43,571 bases of DNA from Pseudoxanthomonas suwonensis (GTDB lineage: Bacteria > Pseudomonadota > Gammaproteobacteria > Xanthomonadales > Xanthomonadaceae): contig QFNC01000025.1 in NCBI GenBank assembly GCA_003240695.1, positions 1-43,571 of the forward strand, read 5' to 3'. The notes beneath the pieces are model-generated. The model was given only the letters and a program-made list of their open reading frames with translations, made no database searches and was not told the origin of the DNA. The position numbers and the translations under genes were made by a program. This document shows, piece after piece, positions 27,271-35,456 of the stretch (its first letter is position 1; each line of letters opens with the position of its first letter).

Positions 27271-27315
27271 GGGGTTAATCGAATTCCGTCCGCGTGGAGT
27301 GAATTGTTTTGGGCG

Positions 27316-30036
27316 TCAAATGCCTACTTCTCCTTGGCCGTGGTGCTTGTCTTTCTCGTCTTCTTCCGGCTGCGCCAGTTCCGGCGTGATCTTCTCGATG
27401 GTGTGGCGCATTTCGCGGCCCAGGATCACCTGCGCGTCCTGCGCCAGCGCGTTCAGGCGCTCATCGAACAGCAGCTTGTTGTCGGCGTTGGGCCACACCA
27501 GGCCCAGTTCGCGCAGTTTCTGGATGAAGCCGCGGAACAGCGACTTGTCGAAGAATTCCGGTGCGGCCTGCGCGTACAGCAGCGACAGCCGCTGCGCGGC
27601 CAGGTGGCACAGGCTTTCCAGTTCCACCGAGCCCAGCGTGCCGGGGCCGTTCTTGGCCAGCACCGAGATGGAAATGTAGTAGCGCTCGAACGCCTGCTGC
27701 AGCGGGTGGCCCAGCGCGCGCAGGCGGAACACCTCGTCGGTCTGGCCGGCGTTGCGGGTCAGGGTGGCGCCGTCGGCGCCGGCCTGCAGCAGGCCTTCGC
27801 GCACGTACAGGTCGATGGTGCCGTCGATGCGCTCGGCGAAGCCGTCGGCATCCCACGGCAGGAACAGCTCGCTCTGAAGGAACGGGTACACGTTGCGGCC
27901 CAGCTGCCGCACCAGCTCGCGCGACAGGCGGCGGTTGTGCAGGAAGCAGCAGGCGACCCAGGCCGAGGCGGTGAACAGGTGCAGCACGTTGTTGCGGAAG
28001 TAGCTCAGCAGCACCGCGGTGTCTCCGCCCACGCGCAGCACGTCGCCCAGCGGATGCGCAATGCGCTCCAGGATGCCGATCTCCTCGCCGTGGCGCACGA
28101 TCTGTTCGGGCGTGTGCGGGGTCACGGTGACCAGGGACGAATACGGCAATTCGGTCAGCAGGGTCTTCGACAGGGCGATCTGCGCAAGCAGGTCGCCCTC
28201 GCCCATGCTGTGCTTTGGCGTGGACAGCAGCGCCAGCGCCAGCAGGTTGATCGGGTTCACGTCGGCGGCGGCGTTGTTGTGCACGTTGATGCGCTGGGCC
28301 AGCACGTCGACGGTGTCGGCCAGCCACTTCGGCTTGTCGTCCTCGTCCAGCGGCTCGCCGTTCCAGTCCGGCGCGGTCTCGGCCAGCACCTCGTGCAGAT
28401 GGATCGGCTCGCCGAAGTTCACCACCACCTGGCCGTAGTTGCTGCGCAGCACCCGCGGGATGCCGAGGATCACCTGCCAGATGGATTCCTTTTCCTTGGG
28501 CTTGCCGGTCAGCTCGTCCAGATAGCTGCCGCCTTCCATCAGTTTCTCGTAGCCCACGTACACCGGTTGGAACAGCACCGGACGGGTGGGCTGGCGCAGG
28601 TAGCTGCGCACGGTCATCGCGATCATGCCGCCCTTGGGCTGCAGCAGCCGGCCGGTGCGCGAGCGGCCGCCTTCCACGAAATATTCCACCGCATAGCCGC
28701 CGGCCACCAGCTGTGCCACGTATTCGCTGAGCACCGCCGAATACAGCGCGTTGCCGCGGATGGAGCGGCGGATGAAGAAGGCGCCGCCCTTGCGCAGCAG
28801 CGTGCCCACCACCGGCAGGTTCAGGTTGATACCGGCCACGATGTGCGGCGGCACGATGCCGCGGTTGTACAGCAGGTAGCTCAGCAGCAGATAGTCCATG
28901 TGGCTGCGGTGGGTGGGCACGTACACGATTTCCCGCCCCGGGGCGGCGGCTTTCAGCGCATCCAGGTGATGCACCAGCACGCCGCGGTAGATGCGGTTCC
29001 ACACCCAGGTCAGCAGCAGGCTGGCCGAGCGCACCGCCGGATGCGAATAGTCGGCGGCGATTTCGTAGGCCATCGCATGGGCCTTCTTCCATGCCTGGGC
29101 CTGCGCGCGCGCCGGATCGCTGCCGCCATCGCGGCGGGCCTGGTCGGCGATGGCGTCCTTCACGACTGGCGCGGCCAGCACCTTGTCGATCAGCAATCGG
29201 CGGGTGGACAGGTCCGGGCCGATGATCGCTTCGCGGATGCGGTGGAAGTGGGTGCGCAGCACCCGCGACAGCTTGCGCACGGTGCGTTCGGGTTCCAGCC
29301 CTTCGCCGATCACCTCGCGCACGTTCACCGGCGTGGCGAAGCGCACCAGCGTGTCGCGGCCGTTCAGCAGGATCGCCAGCAAGCGCCGGAAGCGGCCGAC
29401 CAGCGTCCAGTTTTCCGAAAACAGCACCGCGAACCAGCCGCTGTTCTTGTCCGGCGCACGCCCCACGAAAATCGACACCGGCACCAGCTGCACATCCAGT
29501 CCGGCATCGCTGCGGTGGGCTTCCAGCAGCCGCGCCAGTGATTCGGAGTGGGTCTTGCCCGACGATTGGGCGCTGGGAATGCCCAGCGGGCTGCCGGCAT
29601 TGCGGCGCGACAGCGCCACGTAGGCACGCTTGCGCCGCAGCGGGTCGCCCGGCAGCGGCCGCAGCGGCGAAGGCAGCCCCGCCTCGCGGCAGGCGCGTTC
29701 CAGGATCAGCGCGTTGGACAGGCCGTAGTCTTCCAGCACGTAGCACACCGGGCGCTGGTCCACCAGATCGGCGGGCGTGGGCGGCTCGATGCGCAGCTGG
29801 ATCCACGGTGCCAGCACGCCACCGGCCAGCCGCGCCCACAGCGGGCGACGCCGGCGCAGCGCTGCCACCGGGGCCGGCGTGGGTGCGTCGGCATCGGCGG
29901 CGATGCGCTCGTCGTCCGGCTGCTGCATCGCCTCGCCCAGCGTCATTTCGGGCGGCGGGTCGAAGCGGGCCGGCTCGGCGGCCGGGTCTTCGCCGAACAG
30001 AGAGGGTTGGTCGGGGCGTTGTGGCATCGGTGGCAT
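27316..30036 (-). CDS. plsB: PlsB, glycerol-3-phosphate 1-O-acyltransferase
   Basis: 906 residues. PlsB acylates sn-glycerol-3-phosphate from acyl-CoA or acyl-ACP at the inner membrane, the first step of phospholipid synthesis. The acyltransferase motifs are HRSHMDY (HX4D, 376-381), GAFFIRRSIRGN, YFVEGGRSRTGR (452-463) and PVLFQPVYVGYEKLMEG. The N-terminal 60 residues are a low-complexity extension. The ATG at 30036 overlaps the upstream lipoprotein stop (TAATG); ATG 30027 is a second choice. The C-terminus is highly charged (DEKDKHHGQGE). The OLD gene lies directly downstream. Confidence 0.96.
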   Translation of the reverse strand: MPPMPQRPDQPSLFGEDPAAEPARFDPPPEMTLGEAMQQPDDERIAADADAPTPAPVAALRRRRPLWARLAGGVLAPWIQLRIEPPTPADLVDQRPVCYVLEDYGLSNALILERACREAGLPSPLRPLPGDPLRRKRAYVALSRRNAGSPLGIPSAQSSGKTHSESLARLLEAHRSDAGLDVQLVPVSIFVGRAPDKNSGWFAVLFSENWTLVGRFRRLLAILLNGRDTLVRFATPVNVREVIGEGLEPERTVRKLSRVLRTHFHRIREAIIGPDLSTRRLLIDKVLAAPVVKDAIADQARRDGGSDPARAQAQAWKKAHAMAYEIAADYSHPAVRSASLLLTWVWNRIYRGVLVHHLDALKAAAPGREIVYVPTHRSHMDYLLLSYLLYNRGIVPPHIVAGINLNLPVVGTLLRKGGAFFIRRSIRGNALYSAVLSEYVAQLVAGGYAVEYFVEGGRSRTGRLLQPKGGMIAMTVRSYLRQPTRPVLFQPVYVGYEKLMEGGSYLDELTGKPKEKESIWQVILGIPRVLRSNYGQVVVNFGEPIHLHEVLAETAPDWNGEPLDEDDKPKWLADTVDVLAQRINVHNNAAADVNPINLLALALLSTPKHSMGEGDLLAQIALSKTLLTELPYSSLVTVTPHTPEQIVRHGEEIGILERIAHPLGDVLRVGGDTAVLLSYFRNNVLHLFTASAWVACCFLHNRRLSRELVRQLGRNVYPFLQSELFLPWDADGFAERIDGTIDLYVREGLLQAGADGATLTRNAGQTDEVFRLRALGHPLQQAFERYYISISVLAKNGPGTLGSVELESLCHLAAQRLSLLYAQAAPEFFDKSLFRGFIQKLRELGLVWPNADNKLLFDERLNALAQDAQVILGREMRHTIEKITPELAQPEEDEKDKHHGQGEVGI

Positions 30037-30971
30037 TATGCCGAACAGCCGGCACCCGGCGCGGACGATGGCGGCGCAGCCAGCGCCTGCCGGGTGCCGC
30101 GCAGGAAATCGCTGACGTACCAGTGGCCGTCGATGCGTTCCACGTCCACCTCGGCCTCGATGGCCTGCCGGTGCAGCCGATAGCGGATGCGCAGCGTGGC
30201 CCGGTCGGCCTGCTGCGCCTGTACCTGGGTCTGCATGCCGGACAGGGCGGCATCCACGTCCAGGCCATAGCCGAGCAACTGCTGCTTCAGCGTGCGCGAA
30301 AACCCGCCCAGCCGCTGCAGGCTGTCATCCAGACCATGTTGGCGGAAGTGGGCCGGCGTGTGCAGGCCACTCCGGCGGGCGGCGATGGTCATCTGCTGGA
30401 TGGCCGCCCTGCCGCGGTCGGGATCGCCCAGCGCCGTGGCGGCCGCCCAGCCGCCCACGGCCTGCACCAGTTGCGGATAGTGCTGGCGCTGCTGGGCCGA
30501 GAAGTCGCCTTCGCGCTGCAGGTATTCGGTACCGAACAGGGTCAGGGCGCGGGCCGCGGCGTGCAGTTCGGCATCGGCGCCGGCGAACTGCTGGTCGAAG
30601 CCGCGGCGCAGGCGCTGCTCCGCCCCGGCGGCGGACAGGGTTTGCAGCAAGCCGGGGATGCGCTGGCCGAACGGTAATTCTTCCAGCGGCCAGCAGGTGC
30701 GGCCCTGCTGCCAGGCGGCCTGCAGTTGCCGATGCAGGTCTGGAGGCACCGCGACCTGGACGAAGCCGTCCAGGCGATCTTGCCGCAGCAGGCGGGTGGG
30801 GATCAGCACCGCGTCGGCTGGCGTGGTGGCCGCTGTCTTCCGCGCAGCTGGTGCCTCGACCGTGGCCACAGGCTGCGGTGCGGTGCGGTCTGCACAGCCA
30901 GTCGGCAGGCCGATGAACAGCAGCAAGGCCGCGGCGCCGGCGCGCCGGACAGGGAGATGGCTGGATCGCAT
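30036..30971 (-). CDS. putative lipoprotein upstream of plsB
   Basis: 311 residues from ATG 30971; a GTG at 31004 adds 11 residues. A lipobox follows a hydrophobic stretch (GLPTGC). The mature protein is Gln- and Arg-rich and mostly helical, with segments such as VLIPTRLLRQDRLDGFVQVAVP and a beta-rich end (IRYRLHRQAIEAEVDVERI, HWYVSDFLRGTRQ). No family recognised with confidence. Its stop and the plsB start share a base (TAATG), so the two are translationally coupled. Whether it helps lipid synthesis is unknown. Confidence 0.8.
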   Translation of the reverse strand: MRSSHLPVRRAGAAALLLFIGLPTGCADRTAPQPVATVEAPAARKTAATTPADAVLIPTRLLRQDRLDGFVQVAVPPDLHRQLQAAWQQGRTCWPLEELPFGQRIPGLLQTLSAAGAEQRLRRGFDQQFAGADAELHAAARALTLFGTEYLQREGDFSAQQRQHYPQLVQAVGGWAAATALGDPDRGRAAIQQMTIAARRSGLHTPAHFRQHGLDDSLQRLGGFSRTLKQQLLGYGLDVDAALSGMQTQVQAQQADRATLRIRYRLHRQAIEAEVDVERIDGHWYVSDFLRGTRQALAAPPSSAPGAGCSA

Positions 30972-31014
30972 GGTGTGCAGGTTCGCCTGACCGTTCGCGG
31001 ACACGGACCAGAGC

Positions 31015-31734
31015 CTACAGGTTGTGCACCACCCAGTCCCGGGCGCTGCTCACAGCTTCGGACACGTCCAACGCCGCCTGGGCCACCTCGGCCGGGCTGC
31101 CGCCCTCGGCCCACACGGCCGCCAGCGCCGCCAGACGGTCGCGGGTGGCGCGGGTGTAGGCGCCTTCCAGCTCGTTCTGCGCGTCGGCAGCCAGTTTCTG
31201 CGGATACAGCAGGCGGGCCTCGTCGCTGCGGTTGAACAGCGCGATCAGCCGCTCCAGGTGCTGGCGGAAGGCGTCCTGGCCCAGATTGGTGCGCTGGGTG
31301 CGCTGCAGATGCCACACGGTCAGGTATTCCACCGGTCCCAGCAGGCGTCGCGGCGACGCGCCGAAAAAATGCCCGGACAGGCTGTTCACGTCGATCGGCG
31401 CATGGCTCTGCGGCAGCAGCGTGGCCCCCCACGAACTCAGCGCGCCACCGGGCAGATCCATGCGCCGCAGCGCGGTGCCGAAGGTGTCGGCCACCAGTCG
31501 CTGCGCGTGCTCGTCGTCGCTTTCGGAAATCACCCCGATCAGGCGCAGAAACAGCGGGTAATGATCCTCGCCCAGCCGCCGCACCAGCCGCTTCAACACG
31601 GTCAGGCGGTATTCGGGATCGTCGTGTGCCGCCAAGGCCGCCACCAGCTGGTCGGCGGCCTGTCGCAACGCCAAGGCATCGGGCAGGCCGGCGGGGACGC
31701 GATCCGGATCGGACGACGGCAGGGTCATGGCCAT
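31015..31734 (-). CDS. soluble helical protein, unknown function
   Basis: 239 residues from ATG 31734; ATG 31728 is equally possible. It has no signal peptide or membrane segment and looks fully helical (LRQAADQLVAALAAHDD, RLTVLKRLVRRLGEDHYPLF, DEHAQRLVADTFGTALRRMD). A central stretch includes SLSGHFFGASPRRLLGPVEY. It ends 44 bases before the lipoprotein that precedes plsB, and the three probably form one transcript. I do not recognise the family. Confidence 0.78.
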   Translation of the reverse strand: MAMTLPSSDPDRVPAGLPDALALRQAADQLVAALAAHDDPEYRLTVLKRLVRRLGEDHYPLFLRLIGVISESDDEHAQRLVADTFGTALRRMDLPGGALSSWGATLLPQSHAPIDVNSLSGHFFGASPRRLLGPVEYLTVWHLQRTQRTNLGQDAFRQHLERLIALFNRSDEARLLYPQKLAADAQNELEGAYTRATRDRLAALAAVWAEGGSPAEVAQAALDVSEAVSSARDWVVHNL

Positions 31735-31789
31735 AGTGTAGCCCGCCGTTTGCGGCGTGGCGGAGCAGTTGCAGGCGTGAGCGGGCGAA

Positions 31790-32128
31790 TCAGCCCAGCG
31801 TGAACAGGATCGCGTCGGCGGCGCGGTCGGCAGCCGAGGCCAGATCGAGCTGGCCCAATTCGCTGCCCAGTGCGGCATCGCCTTGCAGCAGGCGCTGGCC
31901 TTCGTCCACGCCATCCCAGGCGGGGAGGTTCAGGACCACTTCGCCGGCATCCGCCAGCTGGACCGGACTGGCCTGGGCGTCAGCCAGATGCAGGGCACCC
32001 TCGGCCTCGACTTGGGCGCCATCGTGCATACCATCGTGCGGGCGAACGGCATCCAGACCCATCCGGCCGTCAAGCGAGACGGGCAGACTGGTGCGGTCGA
32101 AACCGGGACTGGAACCGATGGTACTCAT
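31790..32128 (-). CDS. small acidic protein divergent from sctU
   Basis: 112 residues from ATG 32128, with no clear ribosome site; in-frame sequence continues upstream to 32227 but overlaps no better start. It is acidic and Asp/Ala/Leu-rich, with a beta-like middle (ASPVQLADAGEVVLNLP) and a helical end (QLDLASAADRAADAILFTLG). No family recognised. It is transcribed away from the sctU gene, whose start lies 159 bases off, and could share its control region. It could also be spurious, but its codon pattern looks coding and nothing else fills the interval. Confidence 0.5.
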   Translation of the reverse strand: MSTIGSSPGFDRTSLPVSLDGRMGLDAVRPHDGMHDGAQVEAEGALHLADAQASPVQLADAGEVVLNLPAWDGVDEGQRLLQGDAALGSELGQLDLASAADRAADAILFTLG

Positions 32129-32286
32129 GATGATGGAACAGCTGGCGGCAAAGGGGGACGGAACACACTGTACCGGCTGATGTTCCGGTCCGCTACCTCG
32201 GGCAAACCCTAGGTGGGTCGCCTCCATTCAGCTTGCGTTGGCATGCTAGCCTGCGTGCATTCGCAGTGTACACGAGGGCGGCCCGG

Positions 32287-33483
32287 GTGGCTGAAGAAGG
32301 CGCCGACAAGACCGAAAAACCGACCGCCAAGAAGATCCGCGACGCGCGCAAGGAAGGCAATGTCAGCAAAAGCAAGGACTTGACCGCCACGGTGCTGCTC
32401 CTGGCCTGGGTGGTGGCCGGCTGGATGATGGTGGGCGGCATGTACCGGCGCATCGCCGAGATGTTCGGCGAAAGCCTGCGCGCGATCCAGTTGCCGTTCG
32501 ACCACGCCTTCCAGATGGTGGTGCAGACCGCCTTCGTGACCCTGCTGCTGCTGACCCTGCCGTTCCTGGTGCTGGCGCTGATGCTGGGCGTGTTCATCGA
32601 GTTCCTGCAGGTGGGGCCGATCCTGGCGCTGAAGAAGCTGATGCCGGACCTGAAGAAGATGAATCCGGTGGAGGGCATCAAGAAGATGTTCTCGATGGAC
32701 AACCTGGTGGAACTGGTCAAGTCGGTGCTGAAATGCGCGGCCATGCTGGGGATCGGCTACGTGGTGATCAAGGCCATGCTGCCGCAGCTGCTGCTGCTGC
32801 CGCACGCCAGCCCGGCGGTGATGGGCTCGGCGCTGTGGCACGGGCTGTTCCGCATCGTGGTGTGGACGGTGGGGGTGTTCTTCTTTATTTCCGCGGTGGA
32901 CGTGGCCTACCAGAAGTTCTCCTACACCAAGAAGCTGCGCATGAGCCGGCGCGACATCAAGCAGGAAGTGAAGGAGAACGAGGGCGACCCGATGATCAAG
33001 GGCAAGCGCCGGCAGTTGCATCAGGAGTGGTCGCAGCAGAACATGCTCAGTGCCGCCCGCCAGTCGAATGTCGTCGTGACCAATCCCACCCACATCGCCG
33101 TCGCCCTGCAGTACGAACATGGGGAAACCGACCTGCCGGTCGTGGTGGCCAAGGGCGAGGGCGATTTCGCCGAGCAGATCAAGCGGGTGGCCGAGGAGGA
33201 GGGCATCCCGATCCTGCAGAACGTGCCGCTGGCGCGCGGGCTGAACGAGAAGGTGGCGCTGGACGACTACATCACCGACGAATTCTTCGATGCAGTGGCG
33301 CAAGTGCTGTTCTGGGCCGAAAGCGTGAAGGAGGGCCGCGACGACGTGGCCGCGCCGATCGATCTGGGCGATCTGGAAGAGGCCGAGCCGGTGGTGCCGA
33401 GCGGGCCGGACATCGTGCCGCTGATCCACGGCCTGTCGGGCACCACCCAGCAGGGCGAGGAATACGACGAGCCGGTGCGCTGA
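32287..33483 (+). CDS. sctU: SctU, type III secretion export-switch protein (YscU/HrcU family)
   Basis: 398 residues from GTG 32287 after a GAGGGCGG ribosome site. The order is a short cytosolic lead (DKTEKPTAKKIRDARKEGNV), four transmembrane segments within about 31-205, the family linker MSRRDIKQEVKENEGDP and KGKRRQLHQE, then the autocleavage motif NPTH (266-269). The tail is acidic and about 40 residues longer than usual. FSMDNLVELVKSVLK and the linker are closer to YscU/HrcU than to flagellar FlhB, so I call it non-flagellar. It is the inner-membrane switch that changes secretion from needle to effector proteins. No other secretion component lies in the window. Confidence 0.87.
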   Translation: MAEEGADKTEKPTAKKIRDARKEGNVSKSKDLTATVLLLAWVVAGWMMVGGMYRRIAEMFGESLRAIQLPFDHAFQMVVQTAFVTLLLLTLPFLVLALMLGVFIEFLQVGPILALKKLMPDLKKMNPVEGIKKMFSMDNLVELVKSVLKCAAMLGIGYVVIKAMLPQLLLLPHASPAVMGSALWHGLFRIVVWTVGVFFFISAVDVAYQKFSYTKKLRMSRRDIKQEVKENEGDPMIKGKRRQLHQEWSQQNMLSAARQSNVVVTNPTHIAVALQYEHGETDLPVVVAKGEGDFAEQIKRVAEEEGIPILQNVPLARGLNEKVALDDYITDEFFDAVAQVLFWAESVKEGRDDVAAPIDLGDLEEAEPVVPSGPDIVPLIHGLSGTTQQGEEYDEPVR

Positions 33484-33510
33484 GCCGCAGGCCGGCGTCC
33501 GGAATCTGGA

Positions 33511-35439
33511 TCAACGCACCGTGCAGGTCATGGTCAGGGTGATCGACTGGCCGACTGGCAGCGCACCCAGGACCAAGCCTGCAGCCAAATCGGCCACCGT
33601 GATCGGGTTGGGCGTGACCGGACAGCCACTGCCGCTGCAGGTGACCGGATGGCTGGCCGGACAGTCCAGACCGGTGGCGTCGGGCGTGTCGCGCACCACC
33701 GCGCCGACGGCCTGCATGGGGCCGTTGTTGCTGACGCGGATGGTATAGGGGACGCTGGCACCGGACACGAGGGTGTCGGCAGGCTGATCGATGTCGCCGT
33801 TGGTGCCCGGAGTGTTGGTCTTGACGATGCTGAGATCGGACTGGCAGGTGCGACCGACGTGGCTGCCGGGAGTATCGCTGGCGGGCGATACCACCTGGGC
33901 GATGCCGTTGTCGCCGGTCCGGGCACCATGTTCCGGGCCGCCGGGCTGGGTCTGTACGGTGTTGGTGCGACCCGGGGCGCCGCCCAGCAGGGTGGTGGCC
34001 GCCAGGGCGCTGGTGTACACCACGCCGCCGCCACCGCCGCCGCCGGGTCCGTGCGCGGAACTGCCGTTCAACCAGGCGTCGCCGCCGCGACCGCCCTGCA
34101 CGTCGACGGCCAGGCTGGCAGTCCAGGTGGTGGCGATGACCAGTACGCCGCCGCCGCCGCCGCCACCGCCGGCACCGTCGTTGGCAGGGTTGTCGGCGGC
34201 ACGGGCGCCGCGGGCGGTCACAGTGCCGTTGCCGGTGATGCTGCCGGCGCGCACCATCACGATGCCGCCACCGGCCGCGCCGCTGGACTGGCCCGGTGTG
34301 CTGTTGGCATTGTTGTCGCCCGCGCCGCCGCCGCCGCCCAGCACCAGGCGTGGTACGCCGGCGCCGGTGAAGCGGCCGCCGCCGTAGCCCCATTTCCTGT
34401 CGGGCAGATTGGCGTAATCGGCGGTGATGCCGGCATAGCCGGTACTGCGCCAGCCGGCACCGCCGCGGCCGCCGGCTCCGCCATTGCCGCCGCCGCCGCC
34501 ACCGCCGTTGTCGCTGGCAGCATTCCAGAACGCGCCGCCGCCACCGGCGGTGCCGGGTGCGCCACGCGCATAGTCGCCGGTGCTGGCCGTGCCGGTGGGA
34601 TAGCCGCCCCAGCCGGCGCCGAGGTCGGTGATCGGCGCGCTGCCACTGCCCGCATCGCGCTTGTCGCTGACGAAGCGCGGTGTGCCGGCGATGCCTTCGC
34701 CCTTCACCCCGTGCCGGTCGTCCATGTCCCAGCGGAACCGTTCCACCGCGTCCACGGCCGAGCGGCTGCGGCCGGCACCGCCGCGGAATCCGGCGCCATC
34801 GGCGACGATGGCCTGGCCATTCAGGGCCAGACTGCCGGCCACGTCCATGACCACGATGCCGCCGGTGTTGCCGTCCCACGGCAGCGGCACCAACGTGCCG
34901 ACCAGCTGTGCATTCCGATATTGGGGCACGCGCACGACCTGCACGGTGCGGCGCCCGCCGTTAGGCGTGGCCGGCTGCTGCTGGTAGGCATGCTGCAGCG
35001 GTGATCCTGCCAGCGACAACAGACCATTGCTGCTGCCGGCACCCGCGCGCACGAATTGGTACTGGCCTGCCAGGCAACCGGAAGCCGGGTCGGCATAGCC
35101 GGAGACCGGTTCGCCCGCGGCGCCATCCCCGTACTGCAGGCTGTCGCTGCTGTTCAGGCTGGCGCACTGCATCTGCATGACCAGTACCAGGTCGCCTTCC
35201 TGCAGGGTGGCGGTCGCGCCGCGCTGGCCACCCAGGGGAATGGCGTTGGCCGCGGGACCATAGCTGCCGGTCGCTGGCGACCAGTAGGTATTCACGGTCC
35301 CGGCAATGTCGGCATCGCCGTCGCTGCCGGGCAGGGCGCAGGACTGGGCGTGCACGTGGGCACTGCAGGCGGCGGCCAGCAGGCAGCCGGCAACACGGCG
35401 CCGACACGTGCCAGCTGGGCGGGCAAGCAATCGATGCAT
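33511..35439 (-). CDS. Gly-rich exported protein with C-terminal DUF11 domain (copy A)
   Basis: 642 residues from ATG 35439, 17 bases after the stop of its paralogue. The signal peptide ends near AHVHAQS. An N-terminal beta-rich part (about 35-200) holds EGDLVLVMQMQCA and VVRVPQYRNAQLVG. A long region (about 215-510) follows with repeated Gly runs of five to eight and short strands (GGIVMVRAGSITGNGTVTA, GGVLVIATTW), which suggests a beta-solenoid. The last 120 residues are a DUF11-type Ig-like domain (LSIVKTNTPGTNGD... to TLTMTCTVR). It is probably exposed on the cell surface or secreted. It is the last gene of the operon and faces sctU across a 27-base gap. Confidence 0.85.
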   Translation of the reverse strand: MHRLLARPAGTCRRRVAGCLLAAACSAHVHAQSCALPGSDGDADIAGTVNTYWSPATGSYGPAANAIPLGGQRGATATLQEGDLVLVMQMQCASLNSSDSLQYGDGAAGEPVSGYADPASGCLAGQYQFVRAGAGSSNGLLSLAGSPLQHAYQQQPATPNGGRRTVQVVRVPQYRNAQLVGTLVPLPWDGNTGGIVVMDVAGSLALNGQAIVADGAGFRGGAGRSRSAVDAVERFRWDMDDRHGVKGEGIAGTPRFVSDKRDAGSGSAPITDLGAGWGGYPTGTASTGDYARGAPGTAGGGGAFWNAASDNGGGGGGGNGGAGGRGGAGWRSTGYAGITADYANLPDRKWGYGGGRFTGAGVPRLVLGGGGGAGDNNANSTPGQSSGAAGGGIVMVRAGSITGNGTVTARGARAADNPANDGAGGGGGGGGVLVIATTWTASLAVDVQGGRGGDAWLNGSSAHGPGGGGGGGVVYTSALAATTLLGGAPGRTNTVQTQPGGPEHGARTGDNGIAQVVSPASDTPGSHVGRTCQSDLSIVKTNTPGTNGDIDQPADTLVSGASVPYTIRVSNNGPMQAVGAVVRDTPDATGLDCPASHPVTCSGSGCPVTPNPITVADLAAGLVLGALPVGQSITLTMTCTVR

Positions 35440-35456
35440 GGGAGAAGGGCCGGGAA

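Noticed and set aside
31744..31757. Hairpin CGCCG-TTTG-CGGCG as a terminator
   Set aside because: Only five pairs and no T-run; such stems are frequent by chance in GC-rich DNA.
32287..33483. Flagellar FlhB
   Set aside because: The linker and middle region fit YscU/HrcU better and no flagellar gene is nearby, though only a phylogeny would settle it.
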